This document shows, piece after piece, positions 50,776 through 63,380 of a DNA stretch of 64,000 nucleotides. Position 1 is the stretch's first letter. The number at the start of each line of letters is the position of its first letter. The notes under the pieces were generated by a model. That model had not been told where the DNA came from. It ran no database searches and worked only from the letters and a program-made list of their open reading frames with translations. Location of the stretch: the NCBI RefSeq assembly GCF_964340395.1, contig NC_135570.1, positions 4,572,322 through 4,636,321 on the forward strand. The letters are read 5' to 3'. The DNA is from Glandiceps talaboti. Taxonomy: Eukaryota > Hemichordata > Enteropneusta > Spengelidae. A program made the translations under genes and the position numbers.

Positions 50776-51224
50776 AGAAATTTGGAGGTTATTTTTCAAA
50801 GTCAAGGTCAAAGTGGCACTAGCAGGGTTTATAAGCTTTTTGCTCAAGTAAAAATATTACATAAACCACATTCCAGTATAATGTTAATGTCAATGTATGT
50901 CTTCTATAAGATTATGATTGTCTTCTGACATTGTTAGAATAGTTGATTGCATAGTAGGGATTTCATGAACATTTGTTGATACTGTATTTAAATTACATCA
51001 TCGGATCGTTTATATGTTATATCTTAATATCATTACAAGTGATGCTTAAGTATGATTCAGTAGTAGAATACTGTGAATATCTTTTAAATATGAAACAAAA
51101 ACTACATCAAAATATGTACAAACTCAGCTTGCGCCCCTTTAATGTCTGAGAGGAAAGTTTACATCTGATAATATAGTATGGGGTAGACTGTTGAATGGAG
51201 TCTGTGTATTACAGTTTTTGAGTT

Positions 51225-52110
51225 ATTTACTCTAGAGTTTACACAGTATTCAGCAGCCATATTGGATGAATACAGTTTGCTAGAGTTTACACAGTATTCA
51301 GCAGCCATATTGGATTTGGTGGCCATATTGGATGAATACAGGGGCGCGTTCGGTAGACAAAGCGCCCGCGGACGTTTCAAAACGTTTTGTTCCCGAACGA
51401 CTAATTGTCATAGTTTATCGCGGGCGACCCGGGACGAAGGAAGGCGGAAGAGTGAGGTGACTCGCCAAAAGCCAAGATGGCGGCCACGAATTCTCACTTC
51501 ATCGGCGAACTTGCGTTTTTGTGTAGGATTACTTAGTGAACATTAGGTTTGATTCAGCACTGCAAAAAAGTTCATGGAATTGGTCATTTACAATTGGCAA
51601 CGGTATTTAGAAATACGAATACCCGTCGGGATAATGGTACGGTCGATTTGACGTACATTGAGCGATTCAAGATAAACTTGGGGTCAGGTCACAGGTCAAA
51701 GATCACTTCGTTAGTGTGAAAATAGTGTATGCATAAATAACAGGCCTTTTTTAGGCATTCTAGCATCCTGACAGTACTGCAAAGGTGTGATTTAACTATG
51801 TGCATCGTCTTTTCAATGATGAGTGCTGAATGTACACAACATGCGACAATCTTCTGTTTGAATGTGCCGCCATCTTTAGTTTTTCACGCGCAACATGCAA
51901 GGTACAGTTCGGCGCAGGGCCAGGGCGCCCTGGCCAGACAATGACAAAATGTTTTGACTACCGAACGCGCCCCAGTTTGCTAGAGTTTACACGGTATTCA
52001 GCAGCCATATTGGATTTGGTGGCCATATTGGATGAATACAGTTTGCTAGAGTTTACACGGTATTCAGCAGCCATATTGGATTTGGCGGCCATATTGGATG
52101 AATACAGTTT
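51225..52110. repeat. Minisatellite split by a transposon insertion
   Basis: Units of about 64-67 bp contain GTTTGCTAGAGTTTACAC, ATTCAGCAGCCATATTGGAT and ATGAATACA. Copies lie at about 51225-51341 and resume at 51973-52110; the gap is the element at 51342-51972. Confidence 0.85.
51342..51972. mobile_element. PIF/Harbinger-like MITE (631 bp)
   Basis: Perfect 15-bp terminal inverted repeats GGGCGCGTTCGGTAG (51342-51356) and complement (51958-51972), with further subterminal similarity (TCAAAACGTTTTGT / TCAAAACATTTTGT). A 3-bp CAG flanks both ends and restores the host repeat GAATACAGTTTG exactly when one copy is removed. A GGGNNNGTTCGG-type end with a 3-bp duplication is reminiscent of Tourist/Harbinger elements. 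It is much richer in G+C than the surroundings and has no transposase frame. Confidence 0.7.
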
Positions 52111-52518
52111 GATATCTTTGTGACCTTAATCTCAAAACTTTGCATAGTGACCCCAGATTTGTTATTGATTTGAACTGAGAATAGGTTGGAGCATTCTTGA
52201 ACAAAGTAACAGTAAAAGTTCAAAGAGTTTATTTTGTAGGTGCATTCTTTGTTAACATAAATAGCTTAAAAAACCAAAATATTGTGAGTCTGACTGTTAG
52301 ACTCACGTTTTTCTGGCACTGGTCTTATTTACTCAGAAATACTAACAATTTTTTTGAACCAGTAAGATTTTTATAACAGACTTAGAAACAAGGTTGAGGT
52401 ACTTAACTGTCACTGAGGCAATGAGAACAGAGATTTTGAGTGTAGTCTTGTAGGTTGCGAGAGTTGGTAGACGAGACTTTGAATTGATTGCCTTGTATTC
52501 TCAATGAGGTTACCTAAG

Positions 52519-52949
52519 GGACGATCTGACAATGTCACACAAGCTCTTAATAAACGAACTTCGTTTCTTTAGGACAAAACCCCAGAATCCCCCCTCCCCT
52601 AAACAATTGTTCACATTGACACATTTATATACGATGTAAACCATGGTGAAAATTGTAGCAGTCACACAACAACGATTGATGAAATGTAAAAACATGATGG
52701 TAAACACATTAAAATGTTACAGGAAACCCAGCACTGTATATCACATTTGAAGTAAATTTTAATCAACTTATCAACATCTCAGTAGTAAATACAGATCCTG
52801 TTTATATCATTGAAGGAGTGAAAGTTTTTGAAGTTTGGTTAGAAGTGTGAAAGCGAAGTTCAGAAATTGCAATGATGCCAGACCCTATCCCCCCCTAATG
52901 AACAACATTTGTTTGAATATTGAGATTGTGTGACATTATGCGATCGTCC
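52519..52949 (+). mobile_element. MITE-like element, copy 2 (relative of 26471-26878)
   Basis: Imperfect terminal inverted repeats of about 25 bp: GGACGATCTGACAATGTCAC at the left and its complement (GTGACATTATGCGATCGTCC form) at the right. No open frame of note and no clear target duplication. Confidence 0.7.
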
Positions 52950-53297
52950 ATCGTTATATTCAAGTGGTCAGTATAGTAAAAAAGGGTTTCTTTTTAGAAA
53001 GTTCTATTACTAATAAACACATATCATTTCATACAGGTGTATTGCAAGATTGAACACTTTGAATTGGTCAGTGTAGAATAACATGTTACATTGTACATCT
53101 TGGGGTTATTTTATCAGATTGTATGTTGAGGGCGCTGTTCAATGTGTTTACCACATGTTGAGGGCGCTGTTCAATTTCTTCACAATTTTTAAGTGCAATT
53201 TCTCTAGCATTGTGGAAGTCTCACAGGGAAAACAATTATCAGGAGACAGTTTACAACTTCAGATACATCAACTAGAATAATTAAATCCATTAAAACT

Positions 53298-53307
53298 GCA
53301 CTAGCTC

Positions 53308-53340
<33 letters not shown>

Positions 53341-53375
53341 TATAATAATAATCATAGCACTTGTAAAGCACCATA
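53298..53375. repeat. (AAT)n tract with SINE-tail-like flank
   Basis: AAT repeats at about 53308-53350 are followed by AGCACTTGTAAAGCACC, resembling the 3' end of a reversed SINE. The body of the element is not recognisable. Confidence 0.4.
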
Positions 53376-54110
53376 TATCCTATAAAAGTTCATAGGTACA
53401 AACGCTACAAAGTGATAAAAACTACTAAGGTGGAAAACACACAAAAAGAGTCCCATTTAATAAAAAGTCACTTTTGATAAACAAGAATCACTGGTAGCTG
53501 AAACTGGGGTATTATTTTTCAATCAGACAACCAACAATATATTCACTAAAATTGTTAAGATACCAATAATGAGACATATTGTACACGTCAATGAGAGGTG
53601 TATTTTATCTATAAGTAATACAGTAATGTCTTGAAAACATGATATAGGCAAATACTTCAAAGTATATTCACTTTAAGGAGATTCCCACCATGCACCACTC
53701 TAAAACAATATTGCTAAGACATAACACAGTTAACTAATCAAATGTTGGAACAAGGAACTTTCATAGCTATTATTAACAAAACACATTTTGAGAGAAAGTG
53801 CTTTTCTGTGTGTCGACTATTTATCTATGCATTAAGAATATGTTTGTTTATTTTTAACAGTTTTTGTTTTCAATTTACATAAGATAAACTCTTGGAAATT
53901 TTGATACTTTTGTCAAGTACAATATCTGTAAAATCTGATCAAATAAAAGATCAAATCACGTTCGAAATACTATGTCTTATGTATTTGATGTAAGGAATGG
54001 ATGAATATATTTGTTCTTTTTAGGGCCACTGTACTTAATTCTATGTTTACATAACCCAATACACCCCATTTTATTTCAATCTAGTGAAATAACAAAGAAA
54101 ATTCAACAGG

Positions 54111-54220
54111 AATAATGTATTCAAGTTGCACACTGAATATACATGAGTCCTGAGTGCCTATACCCTAACAGTGTAAAACATCTCTCATGAATATTCAGTG
54201 TGCAACTTGACTACATTATT
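54111..54220. mobile_element. 110-bp hairpin element
   Basis: 37-bp arms at 54111-54147 and 54184-54220 with only a few mismatches (CAAGTTGCACACTGAATAT / ATATTCAGTGTGCAACTTG) and a 36-bp loop. Typical of a very small foldback MITE. Confidence 0.7.
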
Positions 54221-55204
54221 TCTGCTGATTACCATGATGCAATGGTCCATAGCAAAGAAACCTGACTTCACTTCCTGGAGTGGCGTTCCCCTTTAACCTG
54301 GACATTGACTTTAGGGTGACTCCTGGTCAAACTTGTTTACTTTGTGCAATTTAGAATTTTGTACAGAACTTGGCTTTCATGACAAATAGTAAATACATGG
54401 AAATTTGAACACTGGCTCGAGATTTGATCATCATTTATGATAATATCAGAGAAAAATATACTAATTTCTTGGAGAAGAAATATACAAAATATGATCGTTC
54501 AAACTCACCTCTTGCTGTATAAACAATTGACTATCAATATTGCCAATAGCCAATATCAGAATGGTTCATTATTTCATTACATGACATACAGTACACTAGA
54601 AAACATCACTGCCACTCCTTTGCTTTTACCTTTATGAATTTATGACGGTTGCTAATGAGCAAAAATAAAATGCCACATCTATTATTAATTCCGTTTGATT
54701 GTCGGCAAATTCGGCAAACAGAAAAGCTCATGAGAGACGAGATTGTCAATATTTGACCCACAATTAATTCAAGTATATGTTGAAAGCATTGGTCTATCCA
54801 TATGTATACCATACGTACATAGGAAGTAAGGTGAGTTTCTACGTTTTTTGTGGTTTTTTTCATGTGTTATACTTTAAGTAGTGAAACATATGTAACCATA
54901 GCTGATACTATTTGAAAGGGATGGAGTAACATAGTATGGTACTTTTACCATGATTGGGCATTATTTGAATCATGGAAAGTGTGAAATAGTAAAAGTCGAA
55001 CTGTTTGAAATATCATTCATTCTAGTTTATCACCGTTAATGCAGCAAGCATTACCACCACCACCACCACCATGCACCACCACCACCACCGGTCACCATCA
55101 TCATATCCCTCTCTTTCGAGATCCCCGCATGCCAAAAGACTTAAACCCATGAAAAGCATTTTTACAAAAAAGAGAAATATGCATTGATCTACGCGATATC
55201 GCAT

Positions 55205-55447
55205 TTAGGCAGTGTGGCGAATTCTTAATAAGGAGCGCCATCTCACGTCAGTAAATTTACCTTCGTCAACATAAGGCCAATTTCCTATCTTTTCGGCATT
55301 TGTTTCAAAGGCTTTTTTTTGAAGAGCAGTAAGTCTAACAAGTTCTTTCGGAATCACAAAATTATTTGCCGTGGTATACATTTTTATTAAATGCTTTAGT
55401 ACATTTACAATTATGAAAAACATTTTTATCTTTTGCACATTTACCAA
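55205..55447 (-). CDS. Uncharacterised open frame, possible exon
   Basis: Minus-strand frame. From an internal ATG at about 55390 it reads MYTTANNFVIPKELVRL and continues with charged, protein-like composition (KKAFETNAEK, IGNWPYVDEG, DVRWRSLLR). A GTAAAT donor follows GACGAAG inside the frame, so a first-exon reading is possible. No family recognised and no partner exon found. Confidence 0.22.
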   Translation of the reverse strand: MVNVQKIKMFFIIVNVLKHLIKMYTTANNFVIPKELVRLTALQKKAFETNAEKIGNWPYVDEGKFTDVRWRSLLRIRHTA

Positions 55448-57052
55448 AATTGTGTCATTTTAAGGACGGTCTCAATTGGTAGCATGCGTCTAGCACAAAA
55501 AATTCTTTCGTTTAAAAAACAAAATAACGTGCGCTGTATATAAAAGTGTTCGCTATACTACTGATGTACCGGTAACATTGTTGAGGGTATTATTAAAAAA
55601 ATACAACATATCATTAGACTCTTACATTTCAAAAGCTCTTTTTTCTTCAAGTGTTCATCATGTAATACGTTTGTTTTCGACATTATTTTGCCTTGTTTGT
55701 ACTTGACAAGTGCTACTCATACGAAATAAAGGCAGATGCACAGCTGAAAGTTTAATATCGCATTCAATTCAGTCGGTTTAGGACAACATGATTTCTATTT
55801 AGCTTTCGGGACCAATCCGATAATTTGATATGTACTTTATTATCTGTAATGTTCTGTGGGAAATTTTGCAGTAAATGTGTAGTAGTATATGTAAACGTTT
55901 GGGAAATATCATGAATGAATGTCTTCTGGCGATGCTTTAGATTAATACTCACACTTGTTGCAACGATGTAACTCTGCGGTGTCCTTGGGTTGAAACGTGC
56001 GTCACACCCTTGTTAAAAATAGTTGATTCCACTTTCTATTGTTGGCTGTCCTGTACGGAGTAATGAGGGTGTGGACGTCTGTTGACATGGGTGTGCCTCA
56101 GTCAGTTTTATCATCGAACTGGACACGAATATACGAATTCAAGTAGTTTTTCACCCATGGTGTGCATGATTAAGCCCCGAAGCGTCGTTACATTGAGAAA
56201 TTAGAAGACTGAATCCCGAACTGTGTATGTTGGTAGTGAGTATCTTCCGTTGAAGTAGCATAGGCCACTGCAGGTGAGAACCATTCATTTACATATTGGA
56301 TACAAGAACTGAATGGTACTATTTTCCAATGAACGAATTTGGTGTGAATTGTGTCAACTACGTCCGTAAAATTTTATGTTCTGATAGAAATGTAGTCGAG
56401 AGCTAGAGGCTTTTATTTGAAGTAGTAGGAATTTGATGAAGTGATGTTGATAACGTCCAAATTTTCTGACGTACAGAAGGGAAACCTGTTAGAGAGAGCA
56501 GCTGGTGGTCCACCACACTGCGAAGGTCCATTTGGTTGAAATATTCATTACGCTTTATACCTATTTATTTTCAGTGTCCCCGAAGTGTTAGACTTGTTGT
56601 CAATTATTTGTACTCTCTTTAATCAACGAAACACTTACGTTTGATTACACAATTTAATGTCATACTTTTCGTTTAAAGTCAATTGGTAGAAATATTGTAT
56701 GCGGTGTGCGCACACGTACACATGCTATCTTCTCCATCGTGGCCCTTGTCCAAAACACCGTGCGAAATGAATCAGGAATTTGACGTGACTTTCTCTCTTT
56801 GTTCGAGTTGAAGAAGGTCGTCATGGGACAACTCTCTTTCAAATGTAGATTTGTACCGACAACATAGCGACCTTTTGTGATTTGACACAAAGTACTGTAT
56901 CCTTCATTGAAAACACAAACGTACTTTTAATTTCTCACGCAGATTTTCGTACATGGGGATCAACGAAAAAAGGTGACTGTAGACAGTGTAGTTGAGAAAA
57001 CGAGGAAAAATACCCGGAAGTCAATCTCTCGCGACAGGCTGGGGAAAAATTG

Positions 57053-57170
57053 ATGCCAGCGATGGCTACTAGAGAAAAGTTTTGGATTTACCGAAGGAAA
57101 CAGTGGTCCCTGTTAACAATTTATGGAATTTTATTTACTTTTCTGTCGATCAGAACTACTTATGCTGCAG
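57053..57170 (+). CDS. Probable first coding exon with signal peptide, gene runs off to the right
   Basis: ATG at 57053 (a second, GCGATGG, at 57062) opens 39 codons ending in TATGCTGCAG/GTATGT, phase 1. The peptide has a basic segment (REKFWIYRRKQ), a hydrophobic core (WSLLTIYGILFTFLSI) and a small-residue end (TTYAA). That is a classic signal peptide closed by a phase-1 intron, as in many secreted or receptor genes. The upstream sequence lacks a TATA box but is relatively CpG-containing. No following exon could be assigned in the remaining 6.8 kb, so the product is unknown. Confidence 0.5.
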
Positions 57171-57967
57171 GTATGTACATGAATTTTGTTACCTCTGTAA
57201 CACTGATTGGTCTAACATTCAACCAAAATACACGTTTCAGATTTTTTGTGAAGACCGTCAGAGATGTAGCTTGATTTTCTTGCATGATTTGTGAGCGTGT
57301 ATTTACAATAGTACACAGGTATGGCTAGGTAAGCTTCCATGATCTGCAGGAGTTCTAAATTATATTACAAGGGCTCTAATTTACAAGCAGAGCAAAGTTT
57401 TTTTTTTAAAAAGATATTTTTTTTTTGATCTACCAACCTGATGAATAATTTTGGTCAAGATTTCTAAAGTTTGACTCAAAATTTCACTCCATAAAAGAGT
57501 TAAGACAAAAACACAAGAATACTGTTAAATAAAATAAAAAAAGCTGATAATTAAATCATGAAATAAAAGCTCACACCACCAAATTCTGAAATGTTTTGGG
57601 TGAAAAGTATCTGCATCGCTCTAAGTTGATAATTACTGTGAATGTACTTAATTTGGTGCACAAGCATTTTAGGGGAAATACAATTTTCAGCATATTGCCA
57701 CCACTTTATTTTAACTGACAATCAATATTTGTCTACGATGTACTTATTACCACGTCACTTTTGTAAGTTAATGTTTTGATTGACATTACATCAATCTGTA
57801 ATTATTACATACTCAGAATTTACCAGTGAAAGTGGTTTCATTTTCATACTGATTCACTTTGGAGCGTAGTTGTTGTTAGCTAAGTAAATAAAAGCTAAAA
57901 TAAAGCCAAAATACATTTATTTACAGTGCTTGGACTATTTAGAACTAAAGGAAAGAAACAAAGATTG

Positions 57968-58145
57968 TCGCCCCCCCAAAAAACCCCCCAAAAAACAACA
58001 AACAAAAATAAACAACAACCCCCCCCCAAAAAAAAACAACAACAAAAAACCCCCCAAAAAACCCCAAAAAACCCAAAAAACCCAGCAAACTAAACCAAAC
58101 AAAACAAAAACAAAAAGCAACAACAAAGAAAAACCAAATTAAAAA
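57968..58145. repeat. Low-complexity C/A tract
   Basis: Alternating runs of C and A on the plus strand with almost no G or T. Lys/Pro- and Phe/Gly-rich frames here are artefacts. Confidence 0.9.
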
Positions 58146-58149
58146 AAGC

Positions 58150-61100
58150 AAAAGAAAAAAAAAGTTGATAATAACAAACAACAGAAACTCATCAACAAAA
58201 ACAAAATATAATAAATTTATTAAAATAAACACAAATCGCCACCACAAAAAAATTACCATGAATCTGAATACAGGCATGGAGTACATTAAAGGTCCCATCA
58301 GACAGATTACTCTGATTCAATAAAGAGAAGTAAATGTCCTCTATGAAGTAAGTTAAATCAAACCACTAGGGGATAATCATTCAAATTAAAAATGACTACT
58401 GTATAAAGTGACTGTCTACTCACATCAACTTAAGAAGCCTTCCAGTTCTTCACTTTTTAACTACTTCGTCTGTAACCATTGATACCGTTAAGGACCTTCT
58501 GTGTAGTTTAACTATATTCATTATGTATTGATACATTAGTAGGACTCAAACTCCTTATCGAACACGCAAAGACAAGTGTTCACTATAGTAAATGTCTATG
58601 ACCTATTTAAACCCTACAATTGCACTCACAAAAAATAAATAAAAATAAAAATAACTAACGTTCTGAGAAAATGTTGCAAAACAGAGACAACATTTTTTCT
58701 AGCTGTATTTTGGTATTTTTTGTGTGTCACTGCTTGATTATAAATATAAGTGTGGATTCCTTTGAAAAACTACAAATAAATGATTAAAATAATCTGTAAC
58801 ACAGAAAAATACAACCAGAAAAAGAATTATACTTTTTGACTATATGGCTTGCCAGACATGGTATGATAACTATTATATCAAAATTTATGTAACAGAAATT
58901 ATTTTTTTTTTTTGCATAACCATTTATATTTTCAACCTTATCAAACCATTCAAGTAACTATTTAATTTTGTCTTAGCTCTAAATGACAGGGGGACGTTTT
59001 GAATGTCTTTAGGTGAGAAAAAAAAATTCACTTGAAAAAGTGTACTCCATAATGTTGCTACTCAAGGTCAAGGTCAAGTTACATTAGAAAATGCCCATTT
59101 GGTGGAAAATTTTACCTTTATTACTTTAATTAATTTATGTAAGACATAATTCTCAAATTACTCATGCTGAGATGTACACGTTTTGTGTCTTTTTTCCTTG
59201 AGGGGAAATTGAAAAGAAACAATATTGCATAAGTCAAACACCTACCACCGCCTTAGACTAGTTTATTTTTGCGTACAACTCTTGATCATTCATGCCAGCA
59301 TATTTTTTAATTGCAATATGTTATTTCTGCATGAATAATTAAAATGACATGAAAATGTAGGTAGATGATGAGGTTATTACATGGTTAGGCCAAATAATAA
59401 AAAAATGTGAGTTTCTGATCACCCAACAGACTCTACTTTAAGCCCCCAATCCTAAACATTTTTTTTGCATGTAAAGTGGTAACAATTTACTTCTAATTTC
59501 CATGTACACCTTCATTGCCTTAGTCTCGTCTGTGGTCACTTTAAAAAAACATTTTCTAGAGAGAAACCAGGTCTTTTTGTATAAAATTTAAAAGTACATA
59601 CTGCGTAACGTGTTCGTCTACTTAACTATAATTGTCTTCATTTATATTTATTTCTTTTACACCTCATCAAACTATCATGGAAGTATTTTGACTGATGAGT
59701 ATCTTTGCGTCGAAGTATTTTTTATAAAATAAAACTAAAATTCCAAAATACCTACCTGTGTCTGAATAAGGGCAGGAAATCTGTATAAATCTTTATAACA
59801 TATAATGTTCTCAGACATATATTCTTTCCATAGTCAAAGCGAGTTACTGAAAAAACTCCCATGCTACACGACTAGTGCCCTAGGGAAAATAGAATACGAA
59901 AGTGTCTGGCTCTATGCTAATTAAGGTCACTTTGGGTCACTAGTCTGTATCATGCAATCTAAGCCAATCAATGATGGCAGTATGAAAATGATGACAAATA
60001 ATGACTGGTAGAGATCTCAACATGTGTTGAGATATGATACAAAAATTACATCCTAACATAATTTTTTAGTTACCAAAATCAGAAAACAGAGTCTCACAGT
60101 TACCAAACTGCTTTGCCCAACTATGCAGTGCTAAAGTCAGTTTGTTCATAAATAAAGTTATAGTGTGGATTTTGTATGGCTGTATAACCAGACATTCTTC
60201 TGATCGTTGTAAAATTGGCTAAAGACTTAAATAAACAGTTGTTGTTTAGGAGGGAGTATTTGAAGTATACATAAAATGTACTTAAGTTGTGTAGGGAATT
60301 TCCCCTCCATAACTATATCACAAAGCAGGACTTAACTTTTTTCTTTAATAGTCCTTGTGGGTTACCAATTTCAGAAATGGTACCCCAAGGATGGTGTCCA
60401 ATAGTCCTACATTCTTGAACTGAAAACAGAGTTCTTCTAAGTTCTATTGGAAAAATGTTTGTTATTAAAATACTTTTATGTCTGTAAATCTTCCATCCTT
60501 TAAATCATCACATAATCAGTGGTAGCCTGAGTGGACTACAGCTACAAATTATGGTAGTCCCATGACAAGAATTGGTAGTCTGTGGACACGGGAATACTGT
60601 TAATTTCCAGCCCTGCGAGATGTTAAAATCTATTTTTTTCCTTTTATCACGCCCTCTTACTGGGACTCCTAAACCTTAGCAAATGCTGTAAATTCATCAA
60701 CATTTATTTCATTTTCATTTTTATTTTTTTTTATTTTGGGAAAATTAAAAAAATATGCATTATCAGATGAAAAAATTTGACGAAATATATTGGAAAATTG
60801 TTTTCACTTGGAATTTTGTTTTAGTCAAAGAACATGATTCATACATGAAATCATAGAGTTAATTAAATTTGTTATATTTAATTTCATTAAGAAAATGAAT
60901 GGGAACGGGAATAAGTTTTGATAACATTAAATTATCATGTTACAACTAACTCAAGGACTTGCTTCCATGCTAATAAGATTTGATGTAATATTGCTAACAG
61001 AAATATTTAATAAACCTACAATCACAGATTTCCATGTTGGAAGGTGTTACTGATTAAGTATCTGCAAAGAGAAAATTGACCATACCCAGTAGTACAGTAA

Positions 61101-61320
61101 TTGTCAGTATATAGATCTACAACAAGGAGGGACTCCCTGTTCTGTTTTATCAGACAACAATGTTACAAGTCTCGTTCAAAAGTTTACAGATCTTTTGATT
61201 AATAAAAATTGCACACACAAATGATTTTAAACCTTTAATCTAGACTTCCAAAAATCAAAGCAATCAAAAATATAAATGTGAGGGAGGAAAATATTCTCTG
61301 TATAATGTGTGTCATAGCTA
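58150..61320. other. AT-rich interval, nothing recognisable
   Basis: Probably intron of the gene starting at 57053, if that gene is real. No coding-like frame, splice-paired exon or distinct repeat was seen. Confidence 0.4.
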
Positions 61321-61324
61321 CTAC

Positions 61325-62040
61325 ATTTAAGTCATTTTTCATCCTTATTAGGTCATGCATCATCCTTATAAGGTCATGCATCCATATATAGTCTTTCATC
61401 ATCCTTGTCATCATTCTCTCTCCTTATATGGTCATTCAGCATCCTTATTTAGTATTTCATTCTCCTAATAAGGTCATCCTTGATGATTATCATTTCAGAT
61501 AAATGTGAGTAGTGCCATTCACTATTTACTATTGTTAGCTAAGTATTTATGTATTTGTTTTCAACTGGTGAAATGATACAATTGAAGTTATTGAATCATC
61601 TACTTGGGAATGTGTCCCTGGTGACCCGTTACTATATTTCATTGCACTGTGAAATGGAGCAGACCGCACTACAGGTCTTGTTTATTGTATGTATTATTCA
61701 TGATATTGGGTATGTCGTTACAGCAACACTCTGGTCTTACATTTGAAGGTATAACATATGTGCTCTGTACTAAGTCAATTTCCCTGAATTCAAATTTTAA
61801 GATGTTGCAATATGAAAACTTCATTGTTCAACAAGGATGACCATATTAGGAGAAAGACTAAATAAGGACCATATTAGGAGAAAGACTCAATGAGGACAAT
61901 GGATGACTATATAGGGATGATGAATGACCATATAAAGACAATGAATGACCATATAAGGACAATGAATGACTTTATAAGGCTGATGAATGACTATATAAGG
62001 ATGATGAATGACCATATAAGGAGTATGAATAACTATAAGG
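61325..62040. mobile_element. Foldback-like element with tandemly repeated arms
   Basis: The left arm (about 61325-61481) is built of degenerate units of about 21 bp such as CATCCTTATATGGTCATTCA. The right arm (about 61832-62040) has the complement, such as GAATGACCATATAAGGACAA. The innermost ends match well (AAGGTCATCCTTG / CAAGGATGACCAT). The loop of about 350 bp carries no recognisable gene. Internally repetitive long inverted arms are the hallmark of foldback transposons. Confidence 0.65.
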
Positions 62041-62744
62041 ACTGTGTATACTTTTGAATGAATAAAATAAATTTTGGACTTAGTATCTTGCTTTCAAGGA
62101 AATCGACATTCTTTCAGATTATTGAATTTCAAACCAAGCTTAGATTTATATAATCTTAGTATACAACTTATTGAACTGCAGAGTGTCTAATTACTAAAAA
62201 GATGTTTTATTCAACAGCTTTTTAATTTTTTTTGGTACAATTTCATGTTTTTCATAAGTAGTATTAGTAACAAAATCAATATTTTATAAAAATGACCACT
62301 CTGCAATGCCATAGAATTGCTACTACCCCCGGTAATGAGAATTTCTAATCAGAGTCCAAACATTTAGAAGCAAACTTTCACGTAAGTCTCATCAGCATTG
62401 CCAGGGATGTACTACCATGGGCTATTGACTGTTTTCTGATTAAAGAATTTAAAAAGCAAATTAATATGTTTGATTATTGCAGTCTTCAAAATGATATTTG
62501 AATTACTAAATTAATAATAGAACAGATCAGAATGAGGTTTAGATTATACAATAACACTGCATTGAGACAGTCAAATTTTTTGTTTTGTTTTGAATTTTTA
62601 CATGGTATGTGAAAATAACAGTATAAATTTTACAATAATGTGAACATTTTAATTAAGATTTTGTCCTTTTGAATGTTTTTATGTAAAAATAACAGTTACT
62701 AAGTAACTTAATTATGAAATCTATGGAGATGATTACTATTGAGT

Positions 62745-63380
62745 CTTAGGGCGGCCCTTTTTATTTTTCTGTTTCTCATCTCCCGACCGACCCTAATTTG
62801 CAGCTCCGACATTAGAAAAAAAAAAGTTTTTTTATTTCCGACCGACCCCTGAGCACAGCAAAATTGTAAGGTTCCCCATGGCGTCTTAGGCCAGTTCTGC
62901 CGAGGCCACGACCTTGCGACATTGGCCCCCTAAAATTACAAATGAAGCAATAATTTTCCCACCTTGCGTCGCTTTGGCGCATTCATTTTACGGCAGACAT
63001 CAAAATTATCTAAGTCCACGGCCGGACCAGGCCAGGCTCTGACTCGACGTGAATCCCACAAGAAGTATACTGACTGTGAAACATCATATAAGATACAGTG
63101 ACAACGCGCAGTTCTATTGTTAACATAAAAAATGCCACAAAAAGATCAACTTTGATAAACTTAATCTACAAATTAAAACATTAGAGGGATTAGATGAGAC
63201 GTCGAAATGGACGTCTCTCGTCACATGTTTTGTCTACTGTCACTGTCGTGACCTCTGACCTAATCACTGACGTGTGCGAAACACTGAACTTGCTACCGGA
63301 ACATCTGCCATGCCACAGCTCAGAAGCCTTCGTGAACCAAATTTATGGGACAGGTTGTGATTTTCATTTGTTGATGGGTT
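62745..63380. other. G+C-richer segment, unclassified
   Basis: About 62745-63060 contains two copies of a CCGACCGACCC motif and several CpGs in an otherwise AT-rich region. A 62-codon plus frame at 63194-63382 (MRRRNGRLSS...) follows, with a possible donor (GGGACAG/GTTGTG). I recognise no domain. It may be a repeat or a 5' gene end. Confidence 0.25.

Larger units (their letters stand above)
52950..57050. other. Interval between the FYVE-ARM gene and the 57 kb exon; little coding evidence
   Basis: Besides the elements listed, it holds a CAC-rich tract at about 55048-55090. From about 55900 to 57050 the base composition shifts to more CpG, consistent with the 5' flank of the gene starting at 57053. 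Confidence 0.4.

Noticed and set aside
51159-51546. Frames with repeated NMAAEYCVNS or the frame through GC-rich DNA
   Set aside because: They fall in the minisatellite and the Harbinger-like MITE respectively.
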